Shown one piece after another: positions 15,689 to 30,573 of a stretch of DNA of 64,000 nt. How positions within the stretch are numbered: position 1 is the stretch's first letter; each line of letters starts with the position of its first letter. The notes under the pieces were generated by a model that made no database searches, was not told the DNA's origin, and saw nothing but the letters and a program-made list of their open reading frames with translations. The translations under genes and the position numbers were made by a program. Source of the DNA: Haloarcula mannanilytica (GTDB lineage: Archaea > Halobacteriota > Halobacteria > Halobacteriales > Haloarculaceae); the NCBI RefSeq assembly GCF_005406125.1, contig NZ_BIXZ01000002.1, forward strand, positions 1 through 64,000. Reading direction: 5' to 3'.

Positions 15689-18220
15689 TTACCGGACCAG
15701 CACGGACCGGGTTTCGGTAATCGTCGGGAGCGGGAGCGTGGGGAACGCGACTTCGACGGTGAACGTGAGTTCGTCCGCGTCCGCGCCGAAGACGGCCACC
15801 GGAAGCGTGGCCTCGCCGAGATACGACGGTTTTGCGGTCATCTCACGCCCGTTAACCGTCACTCGCAGGCCCGCACGGGCACTCCCGCCGGTGTTTTCGA
15901 CCGTCACCTCCCGCATATCGTTATCGCCGGGCGCGATTGTCTCTGGGAAATCGCCCCAGTCGAGACTGATGACGGGGAGGTCTCGTGCGTTCGCAAGCAC
16001 CTGTTCGGCGACGCCCTCGGAGAGTCCGGCACGGACGAGGCCGTCCTCACCGGCCTCAACCACGTCGGCGGGCGACGTAAGCCCCGCAGCGGCGAGTTTG
16101 CCCGCGCGGCCGCTGCCGACGCCGTCGATAGCCGTCAGCCCCACCGCGTCGGCGCTGATGCCGTGTTCGACGCGGGCTTCGACCCGGCAGGCGAGGTTGG
16201 CGTAGCGGGCCGGCCCAAGCGTGTCGACGAACTCCCGCATCGCCGCGAGCAGGCGCAGGGCGTTCTGGCGGATGACCCACGCGTCGCTTTTGAGTTCTGT
16301 CGGCGTCGTCCCGGTCATGCCCGAGCGGAGGATGGCCAGCACCTTCCGCTGGCCGGCGTCGAGGCTGTCGTCGACGCTGTCTCCCAGCACCGCGTGGACA
16401 GCATCTTCTTCGTCGGAGCGTGCGCTGACGCTGTCGAACTCGGTCGCGCCGGCCACCGCGGTCAGCAGGTCGTCGGCGTCCACGGAAACGGCGGAATCCG
16501 GGTCGGCGGCGTCCTGACACCGTTCGGCGATGTCGGCGAAGCGGCGCGCAGTCGAGAGCCGAAGGTAGAACTTCGAGGCTAACTGGCCGAGCCGCGTCGG
16601 CTCGACGTTGAGGCCGTCCTGCTCGACAAAGCCCTCGTCGACGAGCGCCGAGAGCGTGTCGCTGACCCGCTCGCGGAGGTCGCTGCCGGCGTCGTACTCG
16701 TCGGGGGCCGACTGCGAGCGGGCGTAGTAAAAGGTCGTGGCGAGCCAGTCCATCACGTCGTCCACGTCGTCGATGGTCCCCAGCGCGATTTCGGCGTTCA
16801 GGTGGGCGTCGAGTTCGGCCGCCAGCCGGGACTCGATTTCCTTGCCGTCCCGGAGCAGGCGGCGGTACTTATCGGCGTCGGAGCGGTCACAGACCACCCA
16901 GGCGTAGCCCATGTCGTCGTAGCCGGGCCGGCCCGCGCGGCCGAGCATCTGGAGCACGTCCAGCGGGCTCATGTCGACTTCGCCTTCCAGCGGGTCGTGG
17001 AGTTTGGTGTCGCGGATGACGACACAGCGGGCGGGGAGGTTCACGCCCCACGCGAGCGTCGAGGTCGAGAAGAGAAGCTGAATCTTGCCCTCCTTGAACC
17101 ACTGCTCTACCTTGTTCTTGTCCTCGCGCGCGAGGCCGGCGTGGTGAAAGCCCACGCCGTCCAGTACAGACTGGCGGAGCGTGTCGTTCGAGAGTTCCGC
17201 GGCGTCGTTGTGAAAGTCGTAGTCGCCGCGTGCGCCCATGGGGATGTCGCGCTCGGTGATCTCGTCGCGGGCCTTCTTCGCGGCCTGCACCGTGTCCTGG
17301 CGCGAGGAGACGAACACGAGCGCCTGCCCCTCCTCGCGGATGTGTGGCTCGGCGAGGTCTAATGCCCGGTAGAGCCGCCGGTACTTATCGGCGAAGGCGT
17401 TCTCGCCGTGCGAGTAGGTCTTCACGTCGGCGTTCAGCGGCACGGGTCGGTACTCCTCGCCGAAAGCAAAGGTCGTCTCCTCGGGCGCGTCGAGCCACGC
17501 CGCCACGTCGTCGATGTTGGGCATCGTCGCCGACAGCGCCACCACGCGCGGGTCACAGAGCCGGCGGAGCCGCGAGACGGTGACTTCGAGCACCGCCCCG
17601 CGCCGGTCCGAATCCAGCAGGTGGACCTCGTCGATGACACAGCAGTCCACGTCCGTGATGAACGAGTAGCGGCTCGTCTCGTGTTTCCGGGTGGCCGAAT
17701 CGGCCTTCTCCGGCGTCATCACGAGGATGTCGGCCCGCTCGGCCCGGCGCGGGTTCAGGTCCCGCTCGCCGGTGACGACGTAGACGGAGTAGCCCAGGTC
17801 CTCGAAGCGCTCCCACTCGCTTTCCTTCTCATTGGTGAGCGCGCGCAGCGGCGCGAGAAAGAGCGCGGTCCCGTCCTCGGCGAGCGTCTTGCAGATGGCC
17901 AGTTCGGCCAGCGCGGTCTTCCCGCTGGCCGTCGGCGCGCTGACGACGACGTTGTCGTCGCGGTTCAGCAGGGCCGGCAGGGCCGCCGACTGCATCCGGT
18001 TGAACTCCTCGAATGGGAAGGCGTCGGCAAAGTCGGGGAGCACCTCCGCGACCGCCACAGTCGGCTCGCTGTCGGTTCGGGATGGCACGTCACAGTCGCA
18101 GTTCCGCGACGGCAAAGGCGTTTCTATGGCGGCGTGTGCGATGGGGCGGTCGCCGTCGTCGGTGGCGAGACGGTCCGCAATCGCCGGGTCAGCAGGACCC
18201 TCGAACGTCCGTGGTAGCAC
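15689..18220 (-). CDS. Ski2/Brr2-type superfamily 2 helicase
   Basis: An 843-residue ATP-dependent helicase. Motifs: Walker A SAPTASGKTALAE, motif Ia APLRALTNEK, motif II DEVHLLD, motif III ALSATMPN, then HHAGL, STSTLAWGVNLPA, and motif VI QMLGRAGRPGYDD. A winged helix and a ratchet/Sec63-like region follow, with a helix-hairpin-helix (LTAIDGVGSGRAGKLAAAGL), and a C-terminal beta-sandwich of about 100 residues. This is the archaeal relative of Hel308/Ski2/Brr2, involved in RNA remodelling or stalled-fork repair. The N-terminus has about 60 residues before AEVLPDFADAF; GTG at 18220 is used because the extension keeps high GC3, but GTG at 18088 is also possible. Confidence 0.9.
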   Translation of the reverse strand: MLPRTFEGPADPAIADRLATDDGDRPIAHAAIETPLPSRNCDCDVPSRTDSEPTVAVAEVLPDFADAFPFEEFNRMQSAALPALLNRDDNVVVSAPTASGKTALAELAICKTLAEDGTALFLAPLRALTNEKESEWERFEDLGYSVYVVTGERDLNPRRAERADILVMTPEKADSATRKHETSRYSFITDVDCCVIDEVHLLDSDRRGAVLEVTVSRLRRLCDPRVVALSATMPNIDDVAAWLDAPEETTFAFGEEYRPVPLNADVKTYSHGENAFADKYRRLYRALDLAEPHIREEGQALVFVSSRQDTVQAAKKARDEITERDIPMGARGDYDFHNDAAELSNDTLRQSVLDGVGFHHAGLAREDKNKVEQWFKEGKIQLLFSTSTLAWGVNLPARCVVIRDTKLHDPLEGEVDMSPLDVLQMLGRAGRPGYDDMGYAWVVCDRSDADKYRRLLRDGKEIESRLAAELDAHLNAEIALGTIDDVDDVMDWLATTFYYARSQSAPDEYDAGSDLRERVSDTLSALVDEGFVEQDGLNVEPTRLGQLASKFYLRLSTARRFADIAERCQDAADPDSAVSVDADDLLTAVAGATEFDSVSARSDEEDAVHAVLGDSVDDSLDAGQRKVLAILRSGMTGTTPTELKSDAWVIRQNALRLLAAMREFVDTLGPARYANLACRVEARVEHGISADAVGLTAIDGVGSGRAGKLAAAGLTSPADVVEAGEDGLVRAGLSEGVAEQVLANARDLPVISLDWGDFPETIAPGDNDMREVTVENTGGSARAGLRVTVNGREMTAKPSYLGEATLPVAVFGADADELTFTVEVAFPTLPLPTITETRSVLVR

Positions 18221-18235
18221 GGCTCCCTGCTAGTT

Positions 18236-18262
18236 TATCTATATCCCTGTTGTATATCTATA
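18236..18262. promoter_or_regulatory. divergent promoters, helicase and NmrA-like genes
   Basis: The 46-base gap between divergent starts is AT-rich. CTATATCC (about 18239-18246) is centred near -26 of the plus-strand ATG at 18267. Minus-strand TATAGATATAC (18252-18262) is the likely box for the helicase GTG at 18220. Confidence 0.55.
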
Positions 18263-18266
18263 CGTT

Positions 18267-19142
18267 ATGAGAAACATACTCGTCACCGGCGCAACCGGAA
18301 CCCAGGGCGGCGCAGTCGTAGACCACCTGCTGGCTGACAGCGAACAGTGGGAGATCTACGGGCTGACACGCGACGCCACAAGCGACGGTGCCGAGGCCCT
18401 CGAAGCCCGCGGCGTCACCGTCGTCGAGGGGGACCTGACCGACGCCGACCGAATGGCAGAACTCGTCGACGGCATGGACGCCGTCTACGGCGTCACGACG
18501 TTCATGGAGCAGGGGACCGACATGGAAGTCACGCAGGGCGTCACGCTGGCCGAAGCCGCGGCCGACGCCGAGGTTGACCACTTCGTCTACAGCTCCGTCG
18601 GCAGCGCGGACGCAGACACCGGCCTCGCACACTTCGAGTCCAAGTGGGCCGTCGAGCAGCGAATCGAGGAACTCGGACTGCCGGCAACGGTAATCCGCCC
18701 GGTGTTCTTCATGCAGAACTTCGCGTACATGATGCGCGACGACATCATGGACGGGCAGTTAGTGATGCCCCTGGAGGCGGGCGTCTCCCTGGCCGTCGTC
18801 GACGCGACCGACATCGGCCAGGCCGTCGTGGCCGCGCTGAACGACCCCGACACGTTCCTCGGCGAAGTCATTACGCTGGCCGGCGACGACCTGACACTCG
18901 AAGAATTTGCCGCAGCGTTTAGCGAACAGTTGGGCCACGAGGTCGACCCAGTCCACGCTGCCGTCGAGGACTACCGCGAGATGGCCGGCGACGAACTGGC
19001 CGACATGTTCCAGTGGTTCAACGACGTGGGCTACGACATCGACATCCCCGCCCTCGCCGAGTGGGGCATCGAGACAACATCCTTCGAGGCGTACCTCGCC
19101 GAGAACGAAACCTGGCGACCTGCTCCGGCCACAGCCAACTGA
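18267..19142 (+). CDS. NmrA-like NAD(P)-binding protein
   Basis: A 291-residue atypical short-chain dehydrogenase fold. The N-terminus MRNILVTGATGTQGGAVVDHLL carries the GxxGxxG dinucleotide motif. The NmrA/HSCARG family features VVEGDLTD, VYSSVGSAD, FESKWAVEQRI and the RPVFFMQNF segment follow. Such proteins bind NAD(P) and serve as redox sensors or as quinone or nitrate-response regulators; many lack the catalytic Tyr-x-x-x-Lys, and none is evident here. The gene is divergent from the helicase and followed after 54 bases by a winged-helix gene that may regulate it. Confidence 0.85.
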   Translation: MRNILVTGATGTQGGAVVDHLLADSEQWEIYGLTRDATSDGAEALEARGVTVVEGDLTDADRMAELVDGMDAVYGVTTFMEQGTDMEVTQGVTLAEAAADAEVDHFVYSSVGSADADTGLAHFESKWAVEQRIEELGLPATVIRPVFFMQNFAYMMRDDIMDGQLVMPLEAGVSLAVVDATDIGQAVVAALNDPDTFLGEVITLAGDDLTLEEFAAAFSEQLGHEVDPVHAAVEDYREMAGDELADMFQWFNDVGYDIDIPALAEWGIETTSFEAYLAENETWRPAPATAN

Positions 19143-19196
19143 AGCCACCCGAGTCCCCACACCGCTCTTATCTGTCTGGATGATCGTATCGGTCCT

Positions 19197-19559
19197 GTGA
19201 GCAAGGACTGGGAGCCGGAGACCGTGTTCGAGGTCATCGGCAGCGAGGAAGTACGGCGCATCCTCGCGGCCGCGAACGTCGACCCCGTCTCGGTACAAGC
19301 CCTGTCGGACCGTCTCGACGCCTCGGAGCCGACGGTGTATCGTCGGGTCAACGTCTGCCAGGAGTACGACCTCCTGCGGGAGGACACTCGCGTGGACGCC
19401 GACGGGAACCACTACAAGGTGTATGAAACGACGCTTGAGCGAGTGTGCTTCGAACTCGACGGGGGCGGCTTCGAGGTCGACATCGAACTCCATCGGGAAC
19501 TGGTCGAGGAGAACACAACGGTCCGCGACGGCGAGTCCAAATCGGACAGCAAGCAGTGA
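19197..19559 (+). CDS. winged-helix DNA-binding protein
   Basis: A 120-residue haloarchaeal ArsR-like regulator. Residues 9-75 form a winged helix: EVIGSEEVRRILAAAN, the recognition region VQALSDRLDASEPTVYRRV, and a wing around DADGNHYKVYET. The C-terminal 45 residues are acidic (ELDGGGFEVDIELHRELVEE). The start is GTG, set by a CTTATC box at 19167-19172 centred 27 bases upstream, so the message is leaderless with GTG as its first codon. No ligand-binding domain is present. It probably controls itself or the NmrA-like gene upstream (inference). Confidence 0.85.
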   Translation: MSKDWEPETVFEVIGSEEVRRILAAANVDPVSVQALSDRLDASEPTVYRRVNVCQEYDLLREDTRVDADGNHYKVYETTLERVCFELDGGGFEVDIELHRELVEENTTVRDGESKSDSKQ

Positions 19560-19808
19560 GTTTGTGGGCGAGTACGGACGTTCCGAGTTTTCCAGCCAGT
19601 ACGGACGCCCCTGCCCGAGTGGTCAGGGGTAGCTTCACAGACTGAAGCGCCGATACGGGAATCCAGTAGCTGCTGTTCCGGGTCACGAACGGGTAGATTT
19701 CGAGCAGGGGTAGTCGTACAAGTTTGGTCACCGAGAATCGGGTCTTCAGGACCTGAAGCACAGTCTGACGTTATAACAGCCTCGGTGTGCAACGTCCCGG
19801 TGCAGCCA

Positions 19809-19973
19809 ATGTCTGTCCTTGAGACTGTCAAAGAGAAGGTCGGGCTCACGGACGAAACGCCACGGTACGAGTGTAACGACTGCGGTCACGAGTTCGAATC
19901 GGGCGCGGACCCGGACTCGTACTGGATGAAGTGTCCGGAGTGCGACTCAGAAGACCACACGCAACTGGAATAA
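19809..19973 (+). CDS. zinc-ribbon mini-protein
   Basis: A 54-residue protein with two cysteine knuckles, YECNDCGHEFES and KCPECDSED, in the spacing of FmdB/rubredoxin-like zinc ribbons. The N-terminal helix SVLETVKEKVGL precedes the first knuckle. A TTATAAC box at 19771-19777 fits a leader of a few bases. Haloarchaea encode many such small zinc proteins; the function of this one is unknown. Confidence 0.8.
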   Translation: MSVLETVKEKVGLTDETPRYECNDCGHEFESGADPDSYWMKCPECDSEDHTQLE

Positions 19974-20102
19974 CGCCGGACGGGGGTATCGACAGCGAAC
20001 GACGGCACTGTCTCGACACGGACGCGTCGAGTGGCCATATCTGTGGCCGGCTACGTGGTGACGAACCCAACCTCTTTTGAGCAGAGTCACCAAGAACGGG
20101 TA

Positions 20103-21032
20103 ATGAGTCGTTCGCGCAAGCCCGACTGGCTGAAGACCCGGCCGCCGTCGGGCGAGCGGTTCACCGAAATCAAGCAGACGCTTCGGAACCGGGACCTCCA
20201 CACCGTCTGTGAGGAGGCCAACTGCCCGAACCTCGGGGAGTGCTGGAGCGGGCGCGACGGCCCGGGAACGGCGACGTTCATGCTCATGGGCGACCGCTGC
20301 TCGCGGGGTTGTAACTTCTGTGACGTTGAGACTGGCGGGATGGAGCCACTGGACCCCGAGGAGCCACAGCAGGTGGCCGACGCTGTCGCCGAAATCGGGC
20401 TGGACTACGTTGTGTTGACGAGCGTTGACCGCGACGACCTCCCCGACCAGGGCGCGGGCCACTTCGCCGAGACGATCCGCGCAATCAAGGAACGAGACCC
20501 GTCGATTCTGGTCGAGTGTCTCATCCCGGACTTCCAGGGCGAGCCGGAACTGGTTCGCAAGATAATCGACGCCGGGCCGGATGTGCTTGCCCACAATATC
20601 GAGACGGTCGACCGGCTCCAGTGGCCGGTCCGGGACCGCCGAGCGGGCTACGAGCAGTCGCTGTCGGTACTGCGGCAAGCCGACCGCGAGGGGGACTGCT
20701 ACACCAAGACCAGCCTGATGCTGGGCGTCGGCGAGTACGCCCACGAGGTGTACCAGACGCTGTCGGACCTCCAACAGGCCGGCGTCGACGTGGTCACCTT
20801 CGGCCAGTACCTCCAGCCCTCCCGCTCGCATCTGGAGGTCTCCGAGTACGTCCATCCCGACGTTTTTGATACCTGGCAGCGGGTCGCCGAGTCGGAGTTT
20901 GACTTCCTGTACTGCGCCTCGGGGCCGATGGTCCGGTCGTCGTACCGCGCCGGCGAACTGTTCGTCGAGAGCGTTCTGCGCGACGGCGAGAGCGTCGAGG
21001 CGGCGCGGGAAGCGACCCGCGCTAGCGAGTGA
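20103..21032 (+). CDS. lipA: lipoyl synthase
   Basis: LipA is a radical SAM enzyme that inserts two sulfurs into octanoyl groups on E2 and GcvH proteins. The 309-residue product shows the auxiliary cluster motif CEEANCPNLGEC (C-x4-C-x5-C), the radical-SAM CxxxCxxC motif (CSRGCNFCDVETG), LTSVDRDDLPDQG, and the C-terminal FGQYLQPS and SGPMVRSSYRAGE with the conserved R-S-S-Y. ATG at 20103 gives the family start MSRSRKPDWLKTRPP; a CTCTTTTG box lies 27 bases upstream. Its natural client, the lipoylated E2, is encoded at 28899, separated by the beta-galactosidase gene. Confidence 0.97.
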   Translation: MSRSRKPDWLKTRPPSGERFTEIKQTLRNRDLHTVCEEANCPNLGECWSGRDGPGTATFMLMGDRCSRGCNFCDVETGGMEPLDPEEPQQVADAVAEIGLDYVVLTSVDRDDLPDQGAGHFAETIRAIKERDPSILVECLIPDFQGEPELVRKIIDAGPDVLAHNIETVDRLQWPVRDRRAGYEQSLSVLRQADREGDCYTKTSLMLGVGEYAHEVYQTLSDLQQAGVDVVTFGQYLQPSRSHLEVSEYVHPDVFDTWQRVAESEFDFLYCASGPMVRSSYRAGELFVESVLRDGESVEAAREATRASE

Positions 21033-21078
21033 GACAAACGGCGCGAACCACGCGGGTCCGTCCCCGGTGATCCGTGGT

Positions 21079-26793
<5,715 letters not shown>

Positions 26794-27900
26794 ATGAGTG
26801 TCCTCCAGCGCGACCCCGCGGACCAGGTACAGATTCTCGATGAGGACGGGACGGTGGTCGATGGCGCGACGGTGCCGGACCTCTCGGACGACGAGCTGGT
26901 GGAGATGTACCGGCTGCTCAAGCTCGGCCGCCACTTCGACCAGCGGGCGGTGAGTCTGCAGCGGCAGGGCCGGATGGGGACCTACCCACCGATGTCAGGC
27001 CAGGAAGCGTCCCAGGTCGGCAGCGCCTTCGCCTTGCGGGACGGGGACTGGCTGTTCCCGAGCTACCGGGAACACATCGCCCTGTCCGTTCGGGGGTGGG
27101 AGCTGGCGGACGACCTGCTGTACTGGATGGGGTCCGAGCGGGGCAACTCGCCGCCGGAAGAGGTCAACGTGTTTTCGCTCGCGGTCCCGATTGCGACCCA
27201 GATTCCGCACGCGACCGGGGCCGCGTGGGCCTCGAAGCTCAAAGGCGACGACACCGCCTTCCTCGTGTACTTCGGGGACGGCGCGACGAGCGAGGGAGAT
27301 TTCCATGAAGGACTGAACTTCGCGGGCGTGTTCGACGTGCCCGCGGTGTTTTTCTGTAACAACAACCAGTGGGCGATTTCGGTCCCGCGGGAGCGCCAGA
27401 CGGCCAGCGAGACGCTCGCCCAGAAGGCCAACGCCTACGGCTTCGACGGCGTGCAGGTCGACGGGATGGACCCGCTGGCGGTGTATCAGGTGACCCGCGA
27501 GGCCGTCGAGAAGGCTCACGATCCGCCCGAGGACGGGCTTCGGCCGACGATGATCGAGTCCGTGCAGTACCGCTTTGGCGCGCACACGACCGCGGACGAC
27601 CCCTCAGTGTACCGCGACGACAGCGAGGTCGAGCGCTGGAAGCAGAAAGACCCAATCCCGCGGATGGAGACGTTCCTCCGGGACCGGGGCCTGCTCGACG
27701 ACGAGCGGGTCGACGCCATCGACGAGTCCGTCAAAACGGAGGTGGCCGAGGCCATCGACACCGCGGAGTCAACCGAGCGGCCGACGCCGGAGGAGATGTT
27801 CGCGGACGTGTACGCGGAGATGCCACAGCGGCTCGAACAGCAGTTGCAGTATCTAGAGGACCTGCGCGAGCGACACGGCGATGAGGTGCTACTGGAATGA
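26794..27900 (+). CDS. pdhA: 2-oxoacid dehydrogenase E1 component, alpha subunit
   Basis: The 368-residue product is the thiamine-diphosphate-binding half of a pyruvate/branched-chain-type E1. The ThDP motif is [56 protein letters not shown] and [17 protein letters not shown]-like phosphorylation-loop residues (here [11 protein letters not shown]) are all present. ATG at 26794 gives [12 protein letters not shown]. Its stop overlaps the E1 beta start by four bases. Haloarchaea oxidise pyruvate with a ferredoxin oxidoreductase, and the substrate of their E1-E2-E3 complexes is mostly unresolved, so the pdh symbol marks homology and not a proven substrate. Confidence 0.93.
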   Translation: MSVLQRDPADQVQILDEDGTVVDGATVPDLSDDELVEMYRLLKLGRHFDQRAVSLQRQGRMGTYPPMSGQEASQVGSAFALRDGDWLFPSYREHIALSVRGWELADDLLYWMGSERGNSPPEEVNVFSLAVPIATQIPHATGAAWASKLKGDDTAFLVYFGDGATSEGDFHEGLNFAGVFDVPAVFFCNNNQWAISVPRERQTASETLAQKANAYGFDGVQVDGMDPLAVYQVTREAVEKAHDPPEDGLRPTMIESVQYRFGAHTTADDPSVYRDDSEVERWKQKDPIPRMETFLRDRGLLDDERVDAIDESVKTEVAEAIDTAESTERPTPEEMFADVYAEMPQRLEQQLQYLEDLRERHGDEVLLE

Positions 27901-28895
27901 GTACGCAAGACGCGAGTACACAGAGTCTGACGCTCGTACAGGCCGTCCGCGACGGCCTCTACGGCGAGATGGAGCGGAACGAGGACGTGATCGTAATGGG
28001 CGAAGACGTGGGGAAAAACGGCGGCGTCTTCCGCGCGACCCAGGGCCTTCACGAGGAGTTCGGCGACGAACGCGTCGTCGACACACCGCTGGCGGAGTCG
28101 GGTATCGTCGGGACGGCCATCGGCATGGCCGCCTACGGGATGCGGCCGGTCCCCGAAATCCAGTTCTCCGGGTTCATGTACCCTGCGTTCGACCAGATCG
28201 TCAGCCACGCCGCCCGCCTCCGCACGCGGAGCCGCGGCCGGTACAACTGCCCGCTCACCGTCCGCGCACCCTACGGCGGCGGCATCCGCGCCCCGGAACA
28301 CCACTCCGAGTCCAAGGAGGCGTTCTACGTCCACGAGGCGGGACTGAAGGTCGTCGTGCCGTCGACGCCGAAGGAGACGAAGGGGCTGCTGACGGCGGCC
28401 ATCCGGGACCCGGACCCCGTTATCTTCCTCGAACCGAAGCTCATCTACCGCTCGTTCCGCGAGGATGTCCCCGACGAGTCCTACACTGTCGACCTGGGCG
28501 AGGCGAAGGTCCGCCGCGAGGGAAGCGACGTGTCCGTGTTCACCTGGGGCGCAATGACCCGGCCAACGCTGGAAGCCGCCGAGGAACTGTCCGAGGAAGG
28601 CATCGACGCCGAGGTGGTCGACCTGCGGACGCTGTCGCCGATGGACACCGACGCCATCGTCGACTCCTTCAAGAAGACCGGGCGGGCGGCTGTCGTCCAC
28701 GAAGCGCCCAAGACCGGTGGGCTGGCTGGCGAAATCATCGCCACCATTCAGGAGGAGGTGCTGCTGTACCAGGAGGCCCCCGTGACGCGGGTGACGGGCT
28801 TCGACGTGCCCTACCCGCTGTACGCCCTGGAGGACTACTACCTCCCCGAACCCGCCCGCATCAAAGACGGTATCAGAGAGGCAGTCGAGTTCTGA
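27897..28895 (+). CDS. pdhB: 2-oxoacid dehydrogenase E1 component, beta subunit
   Basis: A 332-residue transketolase-like beta chain. Seen are [55 protein letters not shown], and the PAPYGGG-like [18 protein letters not shown] of the active-site channel. The C-terminal domain begins with [18 protein letters not shown] and holds [12 protein letters not shown] and GFDVPYPL. It begins inside the last codons of E1 alpha (ATGA overlap) and ends three bases before the E2 start, so the three are translated from one message. Confidence 0.95.
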   Translation: MSTQDASTQSLTLVQAVRDGLYGEMERNEDVIVMGEDVGKNGGVFRATQGLHEEFGDERVVDTPLAESGIVGTAIGMAAYGMRPVPEIQFSGFMYPAFDQIVSHAARLRTRSRGRYNCPLTVRAPYGGGIRAPEHHSESKEAFYVHEAGLKVVVPSTPKETKGLLTAAIRDPDPVIFLEPKLIYRSFREDVPDESYTVDLGEAKVRREGSDVSVFTWGAMTRPTLEAAEELSEEGIDAEVVDLRTLSPMDTDAIVDSFKKTGRAAVVHEAPKTGGLAGEIIATIQEEVLLYQEAPVTRVTGFDVPYPLYALEDYYLPEPARIKDGIREAVEF

Positions 28896-28898
28896 GGC

Positions 28899-30521
28899 AT
28901 GTTCGAGTTCAAGCTTCCGGACCTCGGGGAAGGGGTCGCAGAGGGGGAGGTGCTGGCCTGGCACGTCTCGCCGGGCGACGCCGTCACCGAGGACCAAGTC
29001 CTCGCGGAGGTCGAGACCGACAAGGCCGCCGTCGACGTGCCGTCGCCGGTCGACGGCGTCGTACAGGAGCGCCACGCCGAGGTCGGTGAGATGGTCCAGA
29101 CCGGCGAGGTGCTCGTCACCATCGCAGAGGAGCGCGACGCCGAGGCGAGCGAAGCGGACGGGACCGAGGACGGTACTACGTCCGAGGCCGCGGAGTCAGA
29201 CGGCTCCGCACAGGCGGCCACAAGCGCGGCCGACGGCCGCGTGTTTGCCTCGCCGAGTGTCCGCCGACTCGCTCGCGAGCGGGGCGTCGACATCGCGGCC
29301 ATCGACGGGAGCGGACCGGGCGGTCGCGTCACCGAGGCAGATGTCGAATCGGCAACAGCAGCAACCGACGAGACGGACGACACCGACGACGGCCCCACGT
29401 CGGTCGTGTCGAAAGTGTCCGACGACGATGACGGCGGTCCGACGGCGGTGGTCTCGCGGGTCGACGATGAGGGCGACGCAGACGACGGGACCGCTGTCAA
29501 GTCGGCCGTCAGAAGCGTCTCCGGAGACGGACAACAGACGGAGCGACGCGACCAGACGCTGGCGACGCCGGCCACCAGAAAGGTCGCCCGCGAACTCGGC
29601 GTGGACATCGACGCCGTCCCGACCGACCAGACACGGGACGGCCAGCCCTACGTCGACGAGGGGGCGGTCCGGGCGTACGCGGAAGCACAGGAGGCCGCGC
29701 AGGCGGCCGACGCCGAAGCCGTCAGCGCCGAAGGCGGCGCGGCGAGCGCAGTGGCGACCGGCGATGCGGCGGACGCGGCGGCCGCCGGCGCTGGGACCGA
29801 AACGACGCCCGTCGAGACGAGCGAGGGCGAACGGCGCGAACCGTATCGCGGCGTCCGACGATCCATCGGCGAGCAGATGGCCCGCTCCCGGCGGGAAGTG
29901 CCCCACGCCACGCATCACGACCGGGTGGTCGTGTCCGGGCTCGTCGAGGCCCGTCAGCGACTCGAACCGCTGGCCGAGGAGCGCGGCGTCGACCTGACGT
30001 ACACGCCCTTCGTCGTGAAATGCGTCGCCGCGGCGCTGGAGCAACACCCGATTCTCAACACGGCGCTGGACACCGAAAATGAGGAAATCGTCTACAGAGA
30101 CGCCCGCAATATCGGCGTGGCGACGGCGACCGACCACGGACTCGTCGTCCCGGTCGTCGACGACGTGGACGGGAAGGGGCTGCTGGAACTGGCCGGCGAG
30201 ATCAACGACCTCGTGGCGCGGGCTCGCAGCCGCGACATCGAGCGTTCGGAGATGCAAGGCGGGACGTTTACCGTCACGAACTTCGGGGCCATCGGCGGCG
30301 AGTACGCCAGTCCCATTATCAACGTCCCAGAGACAGCAATTCTCGGTATCGGGGCGTTGAAAGAGCGTCCGGTAGCTGAAAACGGTGAGGTACTTGCGAA
30401 ACCCACGCTGCCGCTCTCGCTGGCAATCGACCACCGCGTCATCGACGGGGCTGACGCGGCCCGCTTCGTCAACACGCTCAAGGCGTATCTGGCGGACCCG
30501 ACACGGCTCCTGTTGGAGTAA
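28899..30521 (+). CDS. pdhC: dihydrolipoamide acyltransferase (E2) with two subunit-binding domains
   Basis: A 540-residue E2. The lipoyl domain spans about 1-78 with the modified lysine at 42 (EVETDKAAVDV). A first peripheral-subunit-binding domain lies at ~118-152 (SPSVRRLARERGVDIAAI..GPGGRVTEADV). A second, shorter match occurs at ~221-265 (TPATRKVARELGVDIDAV..YVDEGAVRAY). The catalytic domain (~300-540) ends with the active-site DHRVIDGAD. The linkers are acidic and Ala-rich with a repeated GPTSVVSKV/GPTAVVSRV unit. Members usually carry one binding domain. LipA at 20103 would lipoylate Lys42. Confidence 0.94.
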   Translation: MFEFKLPDLGEGVAEGEVLAWHVSPGDAVTEDQVLAEVETDKAAVDVPSPVDGVVQERHAEVGEMVQTGEVLVTIAEERDAEASEADGTEDGTTSEAAESDGSAQAATSAADGRVFASPSVRRLARERGVDIAAIDGSGPGGRVTEADVESATAATDETDDTDDGPTSVVSKVSDDDDGGPTAVVSRVDDEGDADDGTAVKSAVRSVSGDGQQTERRDQTLATPATRKVARELGVDIDAVPTDQTRDGQPYVDEGAVRAYAEAQEAAQAADAEAVSAEGGAASAVATGDAADAAAAGAGTETTPVETSEGERREPYRGVRRSIGEQMARSRREVPHATHHDRVVVSGLVEARQRLEPLAEERGVDLTYTPFVVKCVAAALEQHPILNTALDTENEEIVYRDARNIGVATATDHGLVVPVVDDVDGKGLLELAGEINDLVARARSRDIERSEMQGGTFTVTNFGAIGGEYASPIINVPETAILGIGALKERPVAENGEVLAKPTLPLSLAIDHRVIDGADAARFVNTLKAYLADPTRLLLE

Positions 30522-30573
30522 CCCCGGTTCAGGACCGAAAGCGAAACAGGTCGTTGGGGCGACAGGACACGTG

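Noticed and set aside
19612-19700. tRNA-like arms (GAGTGGTCAGGGGT, then GCTTCA/TGAAGC)
   Set aside because: The loop between the arms is five bases, the T-arm reads GTTCCGGGTCACGAAC with no proper T-loop, and no acceptor stem closes it.
19348-19761. A 137-codon minus-strand frame overlapping the winged-helix gene
   Set aside because: It starts in an AT-richer spacer but runs through the 3' half of a gene with clear family features on the other strand, so it is not a separate gene.
27516-29075. A 519-codon minus-strand frame across E1 and E2
   Set aside because: It spans three real coupled genes on the other strand and shows no protein family.
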